This document shows positions 1 through 10,289 of a stretch of DNA of 64,000 bases, piece after piece. The stretch spans positions 53,383,435-53,447,434 of the forward strand of contig CM070711.1 in NCBI GenBank assembly GCA_036346275.1, in the 5' to 3' direction. The position numbers were made by a program, and so were the translations under genes. The stretch comes from Otatea glauca. Taxonomy: Eukaryota > Streptophyta > Magnoliopsida > Poales > Poaceae. How positions within the stretch are numbered: position 1 is the stretch's first letter; each line of letters opens with the position of its first letter. Under the pieces are notes generated by a model. That model was not told the origin of the DNA. It saw only the letters and a list, made by a program, of their open reading frames with translations, and searched no databases.

Positions 1-1240
1 TTCGAAATCTCATAATCTTAGATAAAATCTGAACGAAATCCAAAATACAAATTTCAAATCTAGATTTTTTTGAACCGGGATTTCCGAGGTCTCTGCAAAA
101 ATTGTTGAGATTTTGGCGGAAAATACCGAAATCTCGGCCCAAAAAACTTAAAATCCGGTCAAAATACATTATGTTCACATCACAGATGATTTTAGCTAAA
201 AACCGTCTATGATGAGTTATCACAGACGGTTTTGGCTAAAACCGTCTGTGATATACATTTATAAAAACCGTCTATGATATGTATTTTTGAAAATTTTCAA
301 TTTTTTCATTTTGTCAGGATTTAACTCGTCTCCGACCAAAATCCAAAATCTCGATTGAGATTTCAGAAATTTTGAGTGGATTTTGAACATTGCTGCTAGT
401 TACGTACGTGCAGAAAAATATGAGGTGAAAGCGCGCGCGGCGCTTGCTTACACGTTACCTAAAACAAGTGGCCTCCCGCGTGTCTACCTCGTCGTTTGAC
501 TTGTCTCGTCCCAAGCCTCTGTAATTAGCGCGGAAGCGTGCGGCCGGCACACGTGTGCACGGAGCTATCTCACAGCGAATTCTTTTTTGAAATAATTTTT
601 TTAATGAAAAATTACAGAAATAATATACCGAATTAAAAAATTATAAATATACACCTCTGTCTCTGTCGCTAATGGTTATAAAGAGCTGTCGCTAACGGCC
701 GTAGCTCTCTGTCGCTATTTGAAACAGCGACAGAGATCTGTCGCTAATTGAAACAGCGACAGAGGTGTATATTTGTAATTTTTTAATTCAGCATGTTATT
801 TTTGTAATTTTTTATTAAAAAAATATTATTAAAAAAATCCGGCCGAAATTTCGGAAATCTCAACTGAGATTTCAGATTTCGATCGAAGACGAGATTTCAA
901 ATCCCTGCGGAATGAAAAAATTTGAAAATTTTCAAAAATACACATCACAGACGGTACCGTGTGTGATGGACTCATCACAAATGGTTTTTAGTTAAAACCG
1001 TCTGTGATGTGAACATGAGGTATTTTGACTGGAATTTAAGTTTTTTGGCCGAGATATCGGCGTTTTTCACCGAGATCTCAGTAATTTTTATAGAGATCTC
1101 GGAAATCCCGGTCCAAAAAAATCCGGATTTGAAATTTTGCTTTTTGGATTTCATCCGAAATTCTGAGATCTCGTCGAGATTTCGAATTTCGGTCACTTCA
1201 GAGGCACGATCCGAAACCGAAATTTGAAACCATGATCGAA
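1..1240. repeat. Large imperfect foldback (inverted repeat) element, left end cut by the window
   Basis: The sequence of about 1-385 returns as an inverted, diverged copy at about 836-1240. Matching blocks include the GGGATTTCCGAG, ATCTCGGCC and CATGTTCACATCACAGA stretches. Both arms are rich in AAATTTCGG/GAGATTTC words, and both contain CACTA-like repeats (TCACAGACGGTT / AACCGTCTGTGA) at 172-285 and 938-1013. The loop holds about 200 bp of GC-richer, apparently unique DNA (390-590) and a nested MITE. The left arm runs off the window, so the true end and any target duplication are not visible. The family is not recognised. Short ORFs across it are arm sequence, not genes. Confidence 0.75.
591..830. 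mobile_element. MITE nested in the foldback loop
   Basis: About 75 bp at each end form an inverted repeat: AATAATTTTTTTAATG... at 591 and its complement ending at 830, both including an ACACCTCTGTC / GACAGAGGTGT block. The core carries several AGCGACAGAG / CTCTGTCGCT words that can fold again. No coding potential. A clear target duplication was not found because the flanks are A/T runs, so the superfamily is undetermined. Confidence 0.65.
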
Positions 1241-3285
1241 ACAAGGCCCAGCCTAAACTAAATTTGTTCTTATGTGTATATCAAGAAAAAAAGGTCTTTT
1301 ACTTCCAGTTTCCGAAAAGAAGAAGAAAATGTCTTCGAAACATACTCTGGCTTATGTACTACTGCCTCCTTTCTTTTTGAAGTGATATTTTTTATTTTTA
1401 CTGTTTTGAGATGTGATTTGTACCGTTATTTTTAAAACTTAATGTTAGTATATATTAATAAAAGTATAAAATTATAATAGGTTTTTAAATACAAATTTAA
1501 TAATATAATTTTTATGTAGCTAATTTAAATAGTATCAAATATATTAACGGTTAAATTAATGAAAATTTGACGGCGCAGGTTATAGAATGTCGCTTAAACA
1601 AGAACTCTCTGCATTATTAGTGTTCGCGCACTGCAAAATTTTTACCGCGCGATAGATTCTGAATTCGTGTCCTTCACTCGAAGATGGGTTGAAGTTTTAC
1701 TATTTTACCAGCATGTACACCCTCTTTTGGCACGGTGAAACGAGCCATCGATGGTATTACTGTACATTGGTTAAACCTGAAACACCGGCCGGCCATGGAC
1801 CAGAACAGAACGCCTTTCCTCGCGTCATCGTCTCACATAGCCGGCAAAGGTCACGTCCATAATTCTTCACCTGCCATGCAATGCATAGCCTCTCTCCAAT
1901 CTCGTGATATCGATCGAGTGGGTCACGCGCGCGCGAATCTCGACGCGCGAGATCCGTAACGCAACAGTAGTGTGCACGCAGTGCAGCTGCCTGCCTGCGC
2001 CTGAACTGACACCAGTGTGCGGCGAGCGGAGGCGAAGCATGCATCGATCGAGCACCTGAGAATCCGTGCGCTTACATAAAACCGTCTAGTCCCCGCCCGT
2101 GCGAGCCAGGCCTGCCCTCTGAGACTTGCCATGCAGATGCAGCAGCAGTGTAGCGCTTGCCACGATCCACGTGACCTCTGAGTGAGACCGCATCCAATTC
2201 CATCCTTGCGAGGGCGAGGGGCGAGGGCCCCTCTCCTCTATCTGTCTCTCTGGCCTCTGCTGTGTTCAAGTCTCTGAACGCATGGTACAGGAAAGGCTAT
2301 CTTCTAGTAGCTTTACGAAGGGAGACGTGCTCAGAGTCAGTGGGCGTGGTGGTGTTCAGGAGGCCCTCGTGCAGTGGATGCATGGCGCGCTCTGCCTCAT
2401 GGGCTAGCTGATGCTCATCCCCTGTCCATCTCAGCTGGTGTGCGCATGTGGTCACAGGGGAGCTTTTTTGCTTGCTTTCTTGGCTTCCTCTTCCGGTCCG
2501 GCTCCACCTGAGAGGGAAAAGGTTGGTGTAGCACGCAAGGGCAGAGGCTAGTAGATTAAATTGTGGCTGTTAGCTAGTGACATGAGATATCGTGTCAGTG
2601 GATAATTAACTAAACTTGGTGACTATTGATGTAGTATTATTTTATCACTACTAAGTCTCAATTAAAGTCTTAATCATGCATACAAGAATATATACCTGAT
2701 GCAGAAAAAAGAACAAAAGTTTACATACATATTGGTTTGGATTGTACCCTGCAAAAAGCAAGCGATTTTGAATTTTCCACCAAGTGCTACTGAATAACAA
2801 CGTGGGAAAGATGAAGAGAAGGAGCGGAAGGATCGAAAGCCACGAAAAGGATGCCTCCAAACTATTCATGAGCCACCCAAAGATCTGCTGGTAACTGAGA
2901 GCGCTTCAAAACAAACTCCCAACCTCATGGATATTTTGGTATAGTCGAGGTCTCCATATCAATTGGTCCACTCGAATCTCCGAAGCAAAATTCGACGTAC
3001 ATTGTTGGTCCATTTCCATGAGTCACGTGTAAGCAACTTCTTACCCAAAAAAATTTAGCACTTTCGTTTAAATATATAGAGAACCTAACAGCAATAGTGT
3101 GTTTGAATCCAGAAAATATTTGTGGCAAGGTGTCTGCAATAAGAAAGTTGTGCAGTATAAAATTTTACTACATCCCACAAACCCCACCGAATGGTTATTT
3201 AGATATATGCCACTCTCGATCTCTCAGTTTTGAGATATGCCATTACAAAGTTTCAGCTTCAATATATGCCACAGCAAAGTGCCAA
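1241..3285. other. Intergenic, no gene recognised
   Basis: About 1370-1580 is AT-rich and resembles a degraded Stowaway-type MITE: a CCTCCTTTCTTTTTGAAGTG start and a later TTTGACGGCG word. About 1640-2560 is GC-richer and low-copy-looking, with several ACGTG-core motifs, but its ORFs are short, overlap in many frames and match no known domain. 3205-3285 has three spaced copies of ATATGCCA(C/T). No promoter-gene pair could be supported. Confidence 0.5.
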
Positions 3286-3540
3286 TCTACTATATATATA
3301 TATATATATATTTAAAAGCTCATGATAGGTCTTTTAGGTGCTGCTAGTAAAAAAGATAAATATGCTAGAAATTCTCACAAAAATCAAAACATTTGGCCTT
3401 TAATCTAGTAGATTCTAACTAAGTTGAACTATAGTAGTCATGTTATTATTTAAAAAACATATCTAACCATCATCTAGCGGATCCGGGTTATAATAGCTTA
3501 GATTAAAAGAAAGAGTTCAAGCCAAGTACAATAAAAAACA

Positions 3541-4200
3541 ACATAAATTTAGAATAAAAAAAAAGAAAATTAGCTATTTGATTTTCATACAAACTCAAAA
3601 TTAATACCCAGATATAGCTGAAATTAGGAATAAAAATTATTAGTAGTTGGATTTGTATACAAATTCTAACCTAAAACTGAGATTCAAAATTAAATAATAA
3701 TAATAATTAATATAAATTTAGAATGAAAAATAAAAGGAAATTAGCAATGTGATTTTCATTAGAACTCCAAATTAAAAACCCTACATAGCAGAAATTCATA
3801 ATAAAAATTAAAAGTTGGATTTGTATACCAATTATAACCTAAATCTTAAATTCAAAATTAAATAAAACAATAACAACAAAAATAACATAAATTCGAAATG
3901 AAAAATAAAGGGAATCAAGAATTTGATTTTCATACGAACTCCAAATTAAAAGCCTTACATAGTTAAATTTGGAATAAAAATTATAAATTGGGTTAATTAG
4001 CATCTGAATTCTAACTTAAAACTGAAATTAAAAATTAAATAAAATAAAAATATATATATATTAAAAGAAAGATTCCATGTTATTTACAATGAAAATAACA
4101 TATATTTGAAATAAGAATGAGCAAATAGATTTATGTACGAATTTCAACTTAAAACTAAAAAGAAAGTCTATAAGAAGTAAATCCAAAAATATGTAAAAAT
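3541..4200. repeat. AT-rich tandem repeat, about four degenerate units of about 170-210 bp
   Basis: Units start near 3541, 3711, 3885 and 4098. Each begins with (A/T)CATAAATTTAGAAT-like sequence, followed by GATTTTCAT, AACTC(C)AAATTAA and a GTATAC..ATTCTAACC block. The units are diverged, so the array is old. It lies inside the Helitron-like element and codes for nothing recognisable. Confidence 0.65.
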
Positions 4201-4248
4201 TTAGAATAAAATCAATGAAAATTGGCGATTTTATTAATTTCAAACTAA

Positions 4249-4437
4249 GGGTGTGATTGGTAGAGCTCCAGCTCCATCAGATCCGTGGAGCTGAAGCTAT
4301 GAGTACATTAAGAGTGTTCAGATGGATTATCTTATTTACATTTTATACCAAAAATATAAACTTAATTCACTTTATTTTAACCTACAAGTTTCAGATCTCA
4401 GGTGAAGCTGGGATCTGAAACTCTACCAAACAGGCCC
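4249..4437. mobile_element. Tourist-like (PIF/Harbinger) MITE
   Basis: A 189-bp element with terminal inverted repeats: it starts GGGTGTGATTGGTAGAGCTC and ends in the complement of GGGCCTGTTTGGTAGAG. It is flanked by the 3-bp duplication TAA (4246-4248 and 4438-4440), the PIF/Harbinger/Tourist target preference. A relative lies at 15949-16176, sharing internal AGCTCCAG and AACTTAATTCACTTTATTTT-type blocks. Confidence 0.8.
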
Positions 4438-4565
4438 TAAGTGAAAAAATATAAATTTTGGTTTGATTCGGAATTAAAATTCTAGAAATATGCTAATTTG
4501 AGAAAACAATAAGGTAAGAAATTTGGTTTATATATATATATATATATATAAATTAGGAATCAAAA

Positions 4566-4975
4566 TCTATTATATAATAAAAAGTTGATGACTGTTTGTT
4601 TACGGTCGCTAAGAAAAAGAGAATATGCTAGAAATTCACATAGAAAAGAAAACAGTACGGCCCTTTATTTGGTGGATCTCTACAGACGGGTATTTTCTCA
4701 ATCATATCGATATAAGTTATGTGATGTGCATTATTAGCATATAGTATATACAAGTATTTGTAATAATAAAAGAAAGAGATGATGATGATGCAGTATATAC
4801 AAGTCTAGGGAAACATAGTGAGTATTTTTCTCTCTTATAATATATAACATTAAATATCACAATGAAGTTATGTAACAATCTATTTTCCAAAAAGTAAAAT
4901 TACATATGTATTGCAACGTCATTTAAACATGGTTTAAGGATAATACTCGTGCAGGTGTGCGGGCCAACTTGCTAG
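4566..4975 (+). mobile_element. Inner, complete-looking short Helitron copy
   Basis: This 410-bp stretch has a TC 5' start, a hairpin near its 3' end and a CTAG 3' end, sitting between an A (4565) and a T (4976) as expected for Helitron insertion. It could be a separate insertion into the larger element or a duplicated 5' end of the same element. No coding sequence. Confidence 0.5.
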
Positions 4976-5990
4976 TTCTTTAAAATATGCCATTATGAAC
5001 AATTTAAGACCATAATGGCCATGTGTGTTCTTCCTCGTCCCTTGTTCCTCATTGCTTCCTTCCTCATCCATGATTACCGGCCAATCCACCCCACTGTAAT
5101 TTCTCCTCCCCACCTACTGCTCATCCTCATCTCTCCCCTATCCGGTTTGCCACCTCACTCCCTACGCCACACACCACTACACCAACCTGCAGTCGTGTGT
5201 GCACAAGAACCTCAAGTTGCCGAGCTTCGAGCTGGCGCACGCGATCACCACAACAGACGATTATGGCGATGCGCAGCTCACGCACAATTGCCCATAGCAT
5301 CGCCGAGCTCTGGCCGCCACTTCTCACCATGGTCGGCCACCTCTCCGAGCTTTGGTCGTCGTTGCTCACCATGGTCCACCTCCGTCCTAAGATTTGGTAG
5401 CTGCATGCTCACCATGGATACTACTTGCCGCCACTATTGGTCATAGCATGCTTCCTAGCTGAGCTCCGGCCACCGCCTGCTAGACATGGCCCACCTCTGC
5501 CCTGAGATACAAGTGACAACAACTCTCCATGGATGCTGCTTGCCGCCGCCATTGGTCATAGCCTAATTCTTCCCTGAGCTCTCGGTGCCACCTGCTGGCC
5601 ATGGATGCTGTTCGCCACCACTATTGGCCATGGTCCGCTTCCTCCATAAGCTATGGTCGTCGCTGTTGGCAGTGAAGCCGGTCCTCGTCGATATCGTGGC
5701 ATGGCTCGGTCGTGGGCCGAGGGGTGCGAGCATGGACTCGGATGCAAAGACGGTTGCACTTAGTGCGGTGGGCACGGGTAAGGGTGCAATCTGCTTGGAT
5801 TCGGTCGGATATCGTTTTTTTATATCTTAAATCATATTTTTTTCAGACTCAGAATCAGATACAAATAGTATCGAATACGAATACGGCGCTGATAATATCG
5901 GTCATGAATTCAAAGCGAATACGGAGCATAATCGATACGGTAACGAATATTTTTATCGGATATCGTGTGAAAATAGATACCGTATTTAGC
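4976..5990. other. Degenerate GC-rich repeats and a possible hAT-like terminus; no gene recognised
   Basis: About 5300-5660 repeats CCATGGAT(A/G)CT...GCCGCCA..ATTGG(T/C)CAT at about 5412, 5527 and 5599, with GAGCTCTGGCC/GAGCTCCGGCC variants. A 143-aa ORF (5015-5446, +) runs through part of this but has no known domain and looks like an accident of the repeat. From about 5787 the sequence GGGTGCAATC...GGTCGGATATCG resembles an element end whose partner may be CCGAACTGATTGCACCCT at 15690-15707, with CACTA element 1 inserted between. That pairing is an inference. Confidence 0.4.
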
Positions 5991-6027
5991 ACACACTACT
6001 ACAGAAAGGGGTATATTAGACGCCTCA

Positions 6028-6352
6028 GCACAGACGGTTCTGAGGAACCGTCTGTGACAAATAATATCACTGACGGTTTTATACTTTAACCGTCAGTGAA
6101 ATTATCACAGACGGTACTCTACAAAAACCATCAGTGATATACATCCATGTCACAGACGGGTTTAATTAAAACCGCTCGAATATATCACAGACGGTTCTTT
6201 CATAAAACCGTCTGTAATATCACATATTATCCCAGACGGTTTTGTAATAAAACCGTCTGTCCTATATCACAGACGGTTTTATTATAAAACCGTCTGCATT
6301 TCTATGTTTATCATTGACGGGTTTTTCAGAAACCGTCGAGATTTCTATCGTC
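6028..6352. repeat. 5' subterminal repeats of CACTA copy 1
   Basis: About a dozen alternating copies of CAGACGGTT and AACCGTCTG, often paired as small palindromes separated by 6-10 bp of A/T-rich DNA. By analogy with En/Spm these are probable binding sites for the element's DNA-binding protein; that is inferred, not shown. The first gene's leader starts just downstream. Confidence 0.85.
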
Positions 6353-6663
6353 GTGTATAAAATCTGAGGCCCGAGCCACTTGGTGCATTTTAGGGTTTCG
6401 GATCTATCTTCATTTGGCTGCGGTACGTGAGGCGATTTGGTAAAAGAAGACCGTTGATTTGAAAGGTGATTGAGGAACCATTTGATTTTGGTGATCTAAG
6501 GTTAGTAACGGTGTCTAATTGCGTATATTCAAGATCTACCTTATTAAGAATGGAATTTGATGATTTTTAGATTTAGCTTGTAGATATTCATGTGTTCTTT
6601 CTTTGTAAGGGTAGTAATGGGTTTTAATTGCATTAACACTAAATGTTGTATTGCTTGGCGTAG

Positions 6664-9600
6664 ATGGACCAAGATGGATGTACACTAAGAACCGTGTGAG
6701 TGCCGAGTACATGAATGGCGTCTCCACTTTTAGAAAGAGCAGAAGAGGATATGTTTAATAAGGGGGGGTTTATGTCTTGTCCGTGCATTGGTGTGAGAAT
6801 CAAGATGTTTGAAACTTTGCGCAGATCGAAGCACACTTGATTATGAGGGTTTCAAAGCGGGTATACATGTTGGACCATCCACGGTGAAGAGCAGGAGATC
6901 TGGGAAGCGTGTATTAACATGGTCGTGAAGTCAATGATATGTCGGATGGTCATATCGATTGTGGTTCCGATGAGGATAGTTTGCGGGAAGATAATCAATC
7001 GATCTTTGCGTGATGTAGAAGGCAACCATGATGATAGAGAATATGGTAAATTTCGGGTCTTGATGGAGGACTCGGAGAAACCTTTGTTCACAGGCTGCAA
7101 GTCGAAATACACAAGGTTATCATCCGTGCTTGAACTGCTGAAATTGAAAACAAGCAACGGTTGGTCCGATAAGAGTTTCACAATTTATTACGTTTATTGG
7201 CGAACATGCTTCGAGGGAAACGAGTTGCCGACAACCACCTACAAAGCTAAGAAGGTTCTTTGTCCCTTGGGAATGGATGTAGAAAGAATACATGCATGTC
7301 CGAACGACTATATCCTGTACCGCCAAAAGTACGCGAACTTGCACATATGTCCTGTGTGCAACGCATCCCGGTACAAGCGTAAGAGTCATTCGGATGATGA
7401 TAGTGAGGGCACCCAGGTGATGAAAGGACCTCCTGCTAAAGTGGCATGGTATCTGCCTATAATTCCTCGTTTGAAGCGTTTGTTTGCGAACCCAAATGAG
7501 GCAAAATTGTTGCGTTGGCACTCGGAGGAGCGTAAGAACGATGGAATGCTAAGGCACCCTGCTGATTTCATCCAATGGAGAAACATCGATAGGAGGTTTC
7601 AAGAATTCGGTGAGGATCCGAGGAATATAAGGTTTGGATTGAGTACAGATGGAATGAATCCTTTCGGTAACATGAGTAGCCGGCTTAGCACTTGGCCCGT
7701 GAATCTCTGTATCTACAACCTTCCTCCTTGGTTGTGTATGAAGCGGAAGTACATTTTGTTGTCTGTACTTATCCAAGGACCGAAACAACCTGGGAACGAT
7801 ATTGATGTGTACCTAGCACCATTGGTGGAAGATCTTAAAACACTATGGGTTCCGGGATGTGTATGGGATGCATAAAGCGAGAGAACTTCACTTTGCGCGC
7901 TTTTGTTACGCACCATAAATGATTACCCGCCCTTGGTAACCTATCGGGCAGAGTACAAAGGGACCAAAGCTGCACTCACCGCTTAGACAATATCGAGAGT
8001 GTGTGGTGAATCACTCACAAAAAACTGCTTACATGCATCACCGTAGGTTCTTTGGAGGAATCACCCATACCGCAAAATGAAAAACAATTTGATGGAACGA
8101 ACGAAGACGGTTTAGCTCCAAAGCCTTTAAGTGGGATAGATATCCATGATATGGTTAAGAACTTGGATGTTGCGTTTGAAAGGGGCGTAAATCGAGGTCC
8201 CGTGAGAAGAGCACGTGGAAGAAGAGATCAATATTTTGGGACCTACCTTATTGGGAGCACCTAGAAGTTCTAAGACTGCATCGACGTGATGCACGTGGAG
8301 AAGAATGTCCGTGATAGCTTGATTGGTCTCTTATTGAATATTAAAGGCAAATCAAAGGGCGGTATCAATGCACGCCTTGACTTGGTCGATATGGGCATAA
8401 GACACGAGTTAGCACCGAAAGAGACAGATACAGCCGAACATATTGCGAACACGCTTGTTACACTTTGTCTAAGGCGAGAATCTGAATCGTGCGGTGCTTG
8501 CATGGTGTGAAAGTTCCGTCGGTTACTCCTCTAACATGAAGAGACTTGTTTCGATGCAAGATTTGAAATTAGTTGGCATGAAGTCTCATGATTGTCATGT
8601 CTTGATGACACAAATGCTCCTCGTGGCAATTAGAAGTATTTTGCCGTCAAGGCTCTGTGAGACAATCACAAGGTGTGTTATTTCTTTAACACAATTGTTC
8701 AGAAGGTAATCGATCCCGAAGCACTAGATGCACTGCAGGCTGAGGTGGTGATGACTCTATGTAATCTTGAGATGTATTTCCCTCCGTCGTTTTTCGATAT
8801 CATGGTCCATCTCGTTGTTCACCTTGTGACAGAGATAAAGATATGCGGGCCCGTGTTCCTATGTAGCATGTACCCATTCGAGAGGTATATGGGGATTCTC
8901 AAGTCCTACGTACGAAATCGATCTCGGCCGGAGGGTAGCATTGTCGAAGGTTATGCAACCGAAGAAGTCGTAGAGTTCTGCGCCGATTACATGGCTCAGG
9001 TCGAACCAATAGGTGTGCCTCGATCTCGCCATGAGGGGAGACTCCAGGGCTTCGGGACCATCGGAAGGAAAGCAATCACGTCTGATCCGGCTTCCTATGC
9101 TCAAGCTCATTTCACGGTTTTGCAACACATGGCTGTAGTGTCCCCGTACATCGACGAGCATAAGCACTGGCTGCAGCAAGAGAATCCGACGCGACAAGAG
9201 CCTTGGATCACGAGACAGCATAACCTTCAGTTTAACAGATGACTGAAGGAGCAACCCATCACTGGGACCTCTTCAGGTGATACGCTCACATGGTTGGCAA
9301 AAGGGCCAACATTTACAGTTGTAACATGGAAAGGATACGACTTAAATGGGTACACATTTTACACAAAAGATCAGGACATGAAGAGCACAAACCAGAACAG
9401 CGGTGTACGCATAGATGCGTTCAACACCGTTGGTTCAACGAGGAGCTCCTACTATGGGTTCATAGAGGATATTTGGGAGCTTGACTATGTACTATTCAAG
9501 ATCCCCTTATTTAGATGTCGTTGGGTCCACCTCCAGCACGTGAAGGTTGACAAGTACGGTGTCACTACTGTTGACCTCGCACGCGTCGGATACCAAGATG

Positions 9601-9836
9601 AACCATTCATACTCGCTAACCAAGCTGTTCAAGTATTCTATGTAATCGACCCGTCCAACAAGAAGAGACATGTAGTTCTTCAGGGAAAAAGGAGGATTGT
9701 CGGAGTAGAGAATGTAGTAGATGAGGAAGAATATAATCAATTCGAAGAGTTGCCTCCTATCGAACGAGCATCACAGTCCAGGAAGAACAACCCGAAGAAG
9801 CTAGCTACGCACGCGTCGATCATCATGAAGGGCTAA
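6664..9836 (+). pseudogene. TNP2-type CACTA transposase, frameshifted
   Basis: This is the transposase gene of CACTA copy 1. Domains run in order. A transposase-associated N-terminal domain follows ATG 6664 (WMYTKNRVSAEYMNGV) but is knocked out of frame by a missing base near the start codon. The Transposase_21 (TNP2) core lies at about 7010-8050, with CPLGMD, HACPND, CPVCNASRYK, LLRWHSEERKNDGMLRHPAD and GLSTDGMNPFGNMSS, and ORF 6919-7875 covers most of it. Next come a segment with MHVEKNV and a DUF4218 domain (8673-9242, MYPFERYMGILKSYVRNRSR). A DUF4216 region (9294-9836, YYGFIEDIWELDYV) ends at an intact TAA. Stops and frame changes near 7018, 7876, 8000 and 8510 break the reading frame. 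Some gaps between segments could be introns, but the stops inside conserved blocks mark it as a pseudogene. Confidence 0.9.
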
Positions 9837-10071
9837 TTTTTAGAATAAGCAAGTGGAGTTATGATTTTAAGTGTACTCTAGAAGATAATATAGTTGTTTG
9901 TAATGAGATGCTTGAAATTAAAAACAACTTTGTGTATATATGCATCCGATTTATGTAATATAGTTTTCTTTCCTTTCGATATTGCTTCATCTACAATTCC
10001 ATATACTGATATACATTATGTCAAGAAGGCCAAACTTTTGGATTTACCATAGCAATGAGTCTTTAAATCTT

Positions 10072-10275
10072 CATCACAGACGGTTCTAATATAGGACCGT
10101 CATGATAAATTAATATCACAGACGGTTTTGTTACATAACCGTCGCCATATAAACTATTTCAGACGGTTATAATATAGAACCGTCAGGATAATTAATATCA
10201 CAGATGGTTCTATTTATGAACCGTGCGTGATATTTTATATCGACGGTTCTTATGTAGAACCGTCGTGATATGGAT
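10072..10275. promoter_or_regulatory. Internal cluster of CACTA terminal-type repeats upstream of the second gene
   Basis: About eight copies of CAGACGGTT / (G)AACCGTC lie here, more than 3.7 kb from the 5' end and 4.4 kb from the 3' end. They sit between the end of the TNP2 gene and the leader of the second gene. The same cluster occupies the same place in copy 2 (26868-26995), so it is an ancestral part of the family. Position and composition suggest a promoter region that the element's own DNA-binding protein could occupy. The regulatory role is inference. Confidence 0.6.
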
Positions 10276-10289
10276 GACCTATAAAATGC

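Larger units (their letters stand above)
3286..4975 (+). mobile_element. Helitron-like non-autonomous element with two 5' ends
   Basis: A Helitron-style 5' terminus (TCTACTATATATA... leading to TTTAAAAG) begins at 3286 after an A. A second one (TCTATTATATAATAAAAAG) begins at 4566, also after an A. A single Helitron-style 3' end lies at 4944-4975: an imperfect GC-rich hairpin around CTCGTGCAGGTGTGCGGG, then ...CTAG followed by T. The two 5' parts also share an ATGCTAGAAATTC block (3360 and 4629). No Rep/helicase coding is present. Boundaries rest on terminal motifs only. Confidence 0.55.

Noticed and set aside
2413..2470. Hairpin GCTCATCCCCTGT...ACAGGGGAGC followed by a T run, possible microRNA precursor or terminator
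   Set aside because: The stem is only about 13 paired bases with a bulge, matches no plant microRNA I know, and intrinsic terminators do not apply to a plant nuclear gene.
5015..5446. 143-aa ORF starting MAMCVLPRPLFLIASFL, resembling a secreted protein
   Set aside because: The rest of the ORF runs into degenerate tandem repeats, with no known domain and overlapping ORFs in other frames.
6028..6352. Regularly spaced repeats that could be mistaken for a CRISPR array
   Set aside because: The motifs are short inverted pairs at CACTA transposon ends in plant DNA, without unique equal-length spacers or cas genes.
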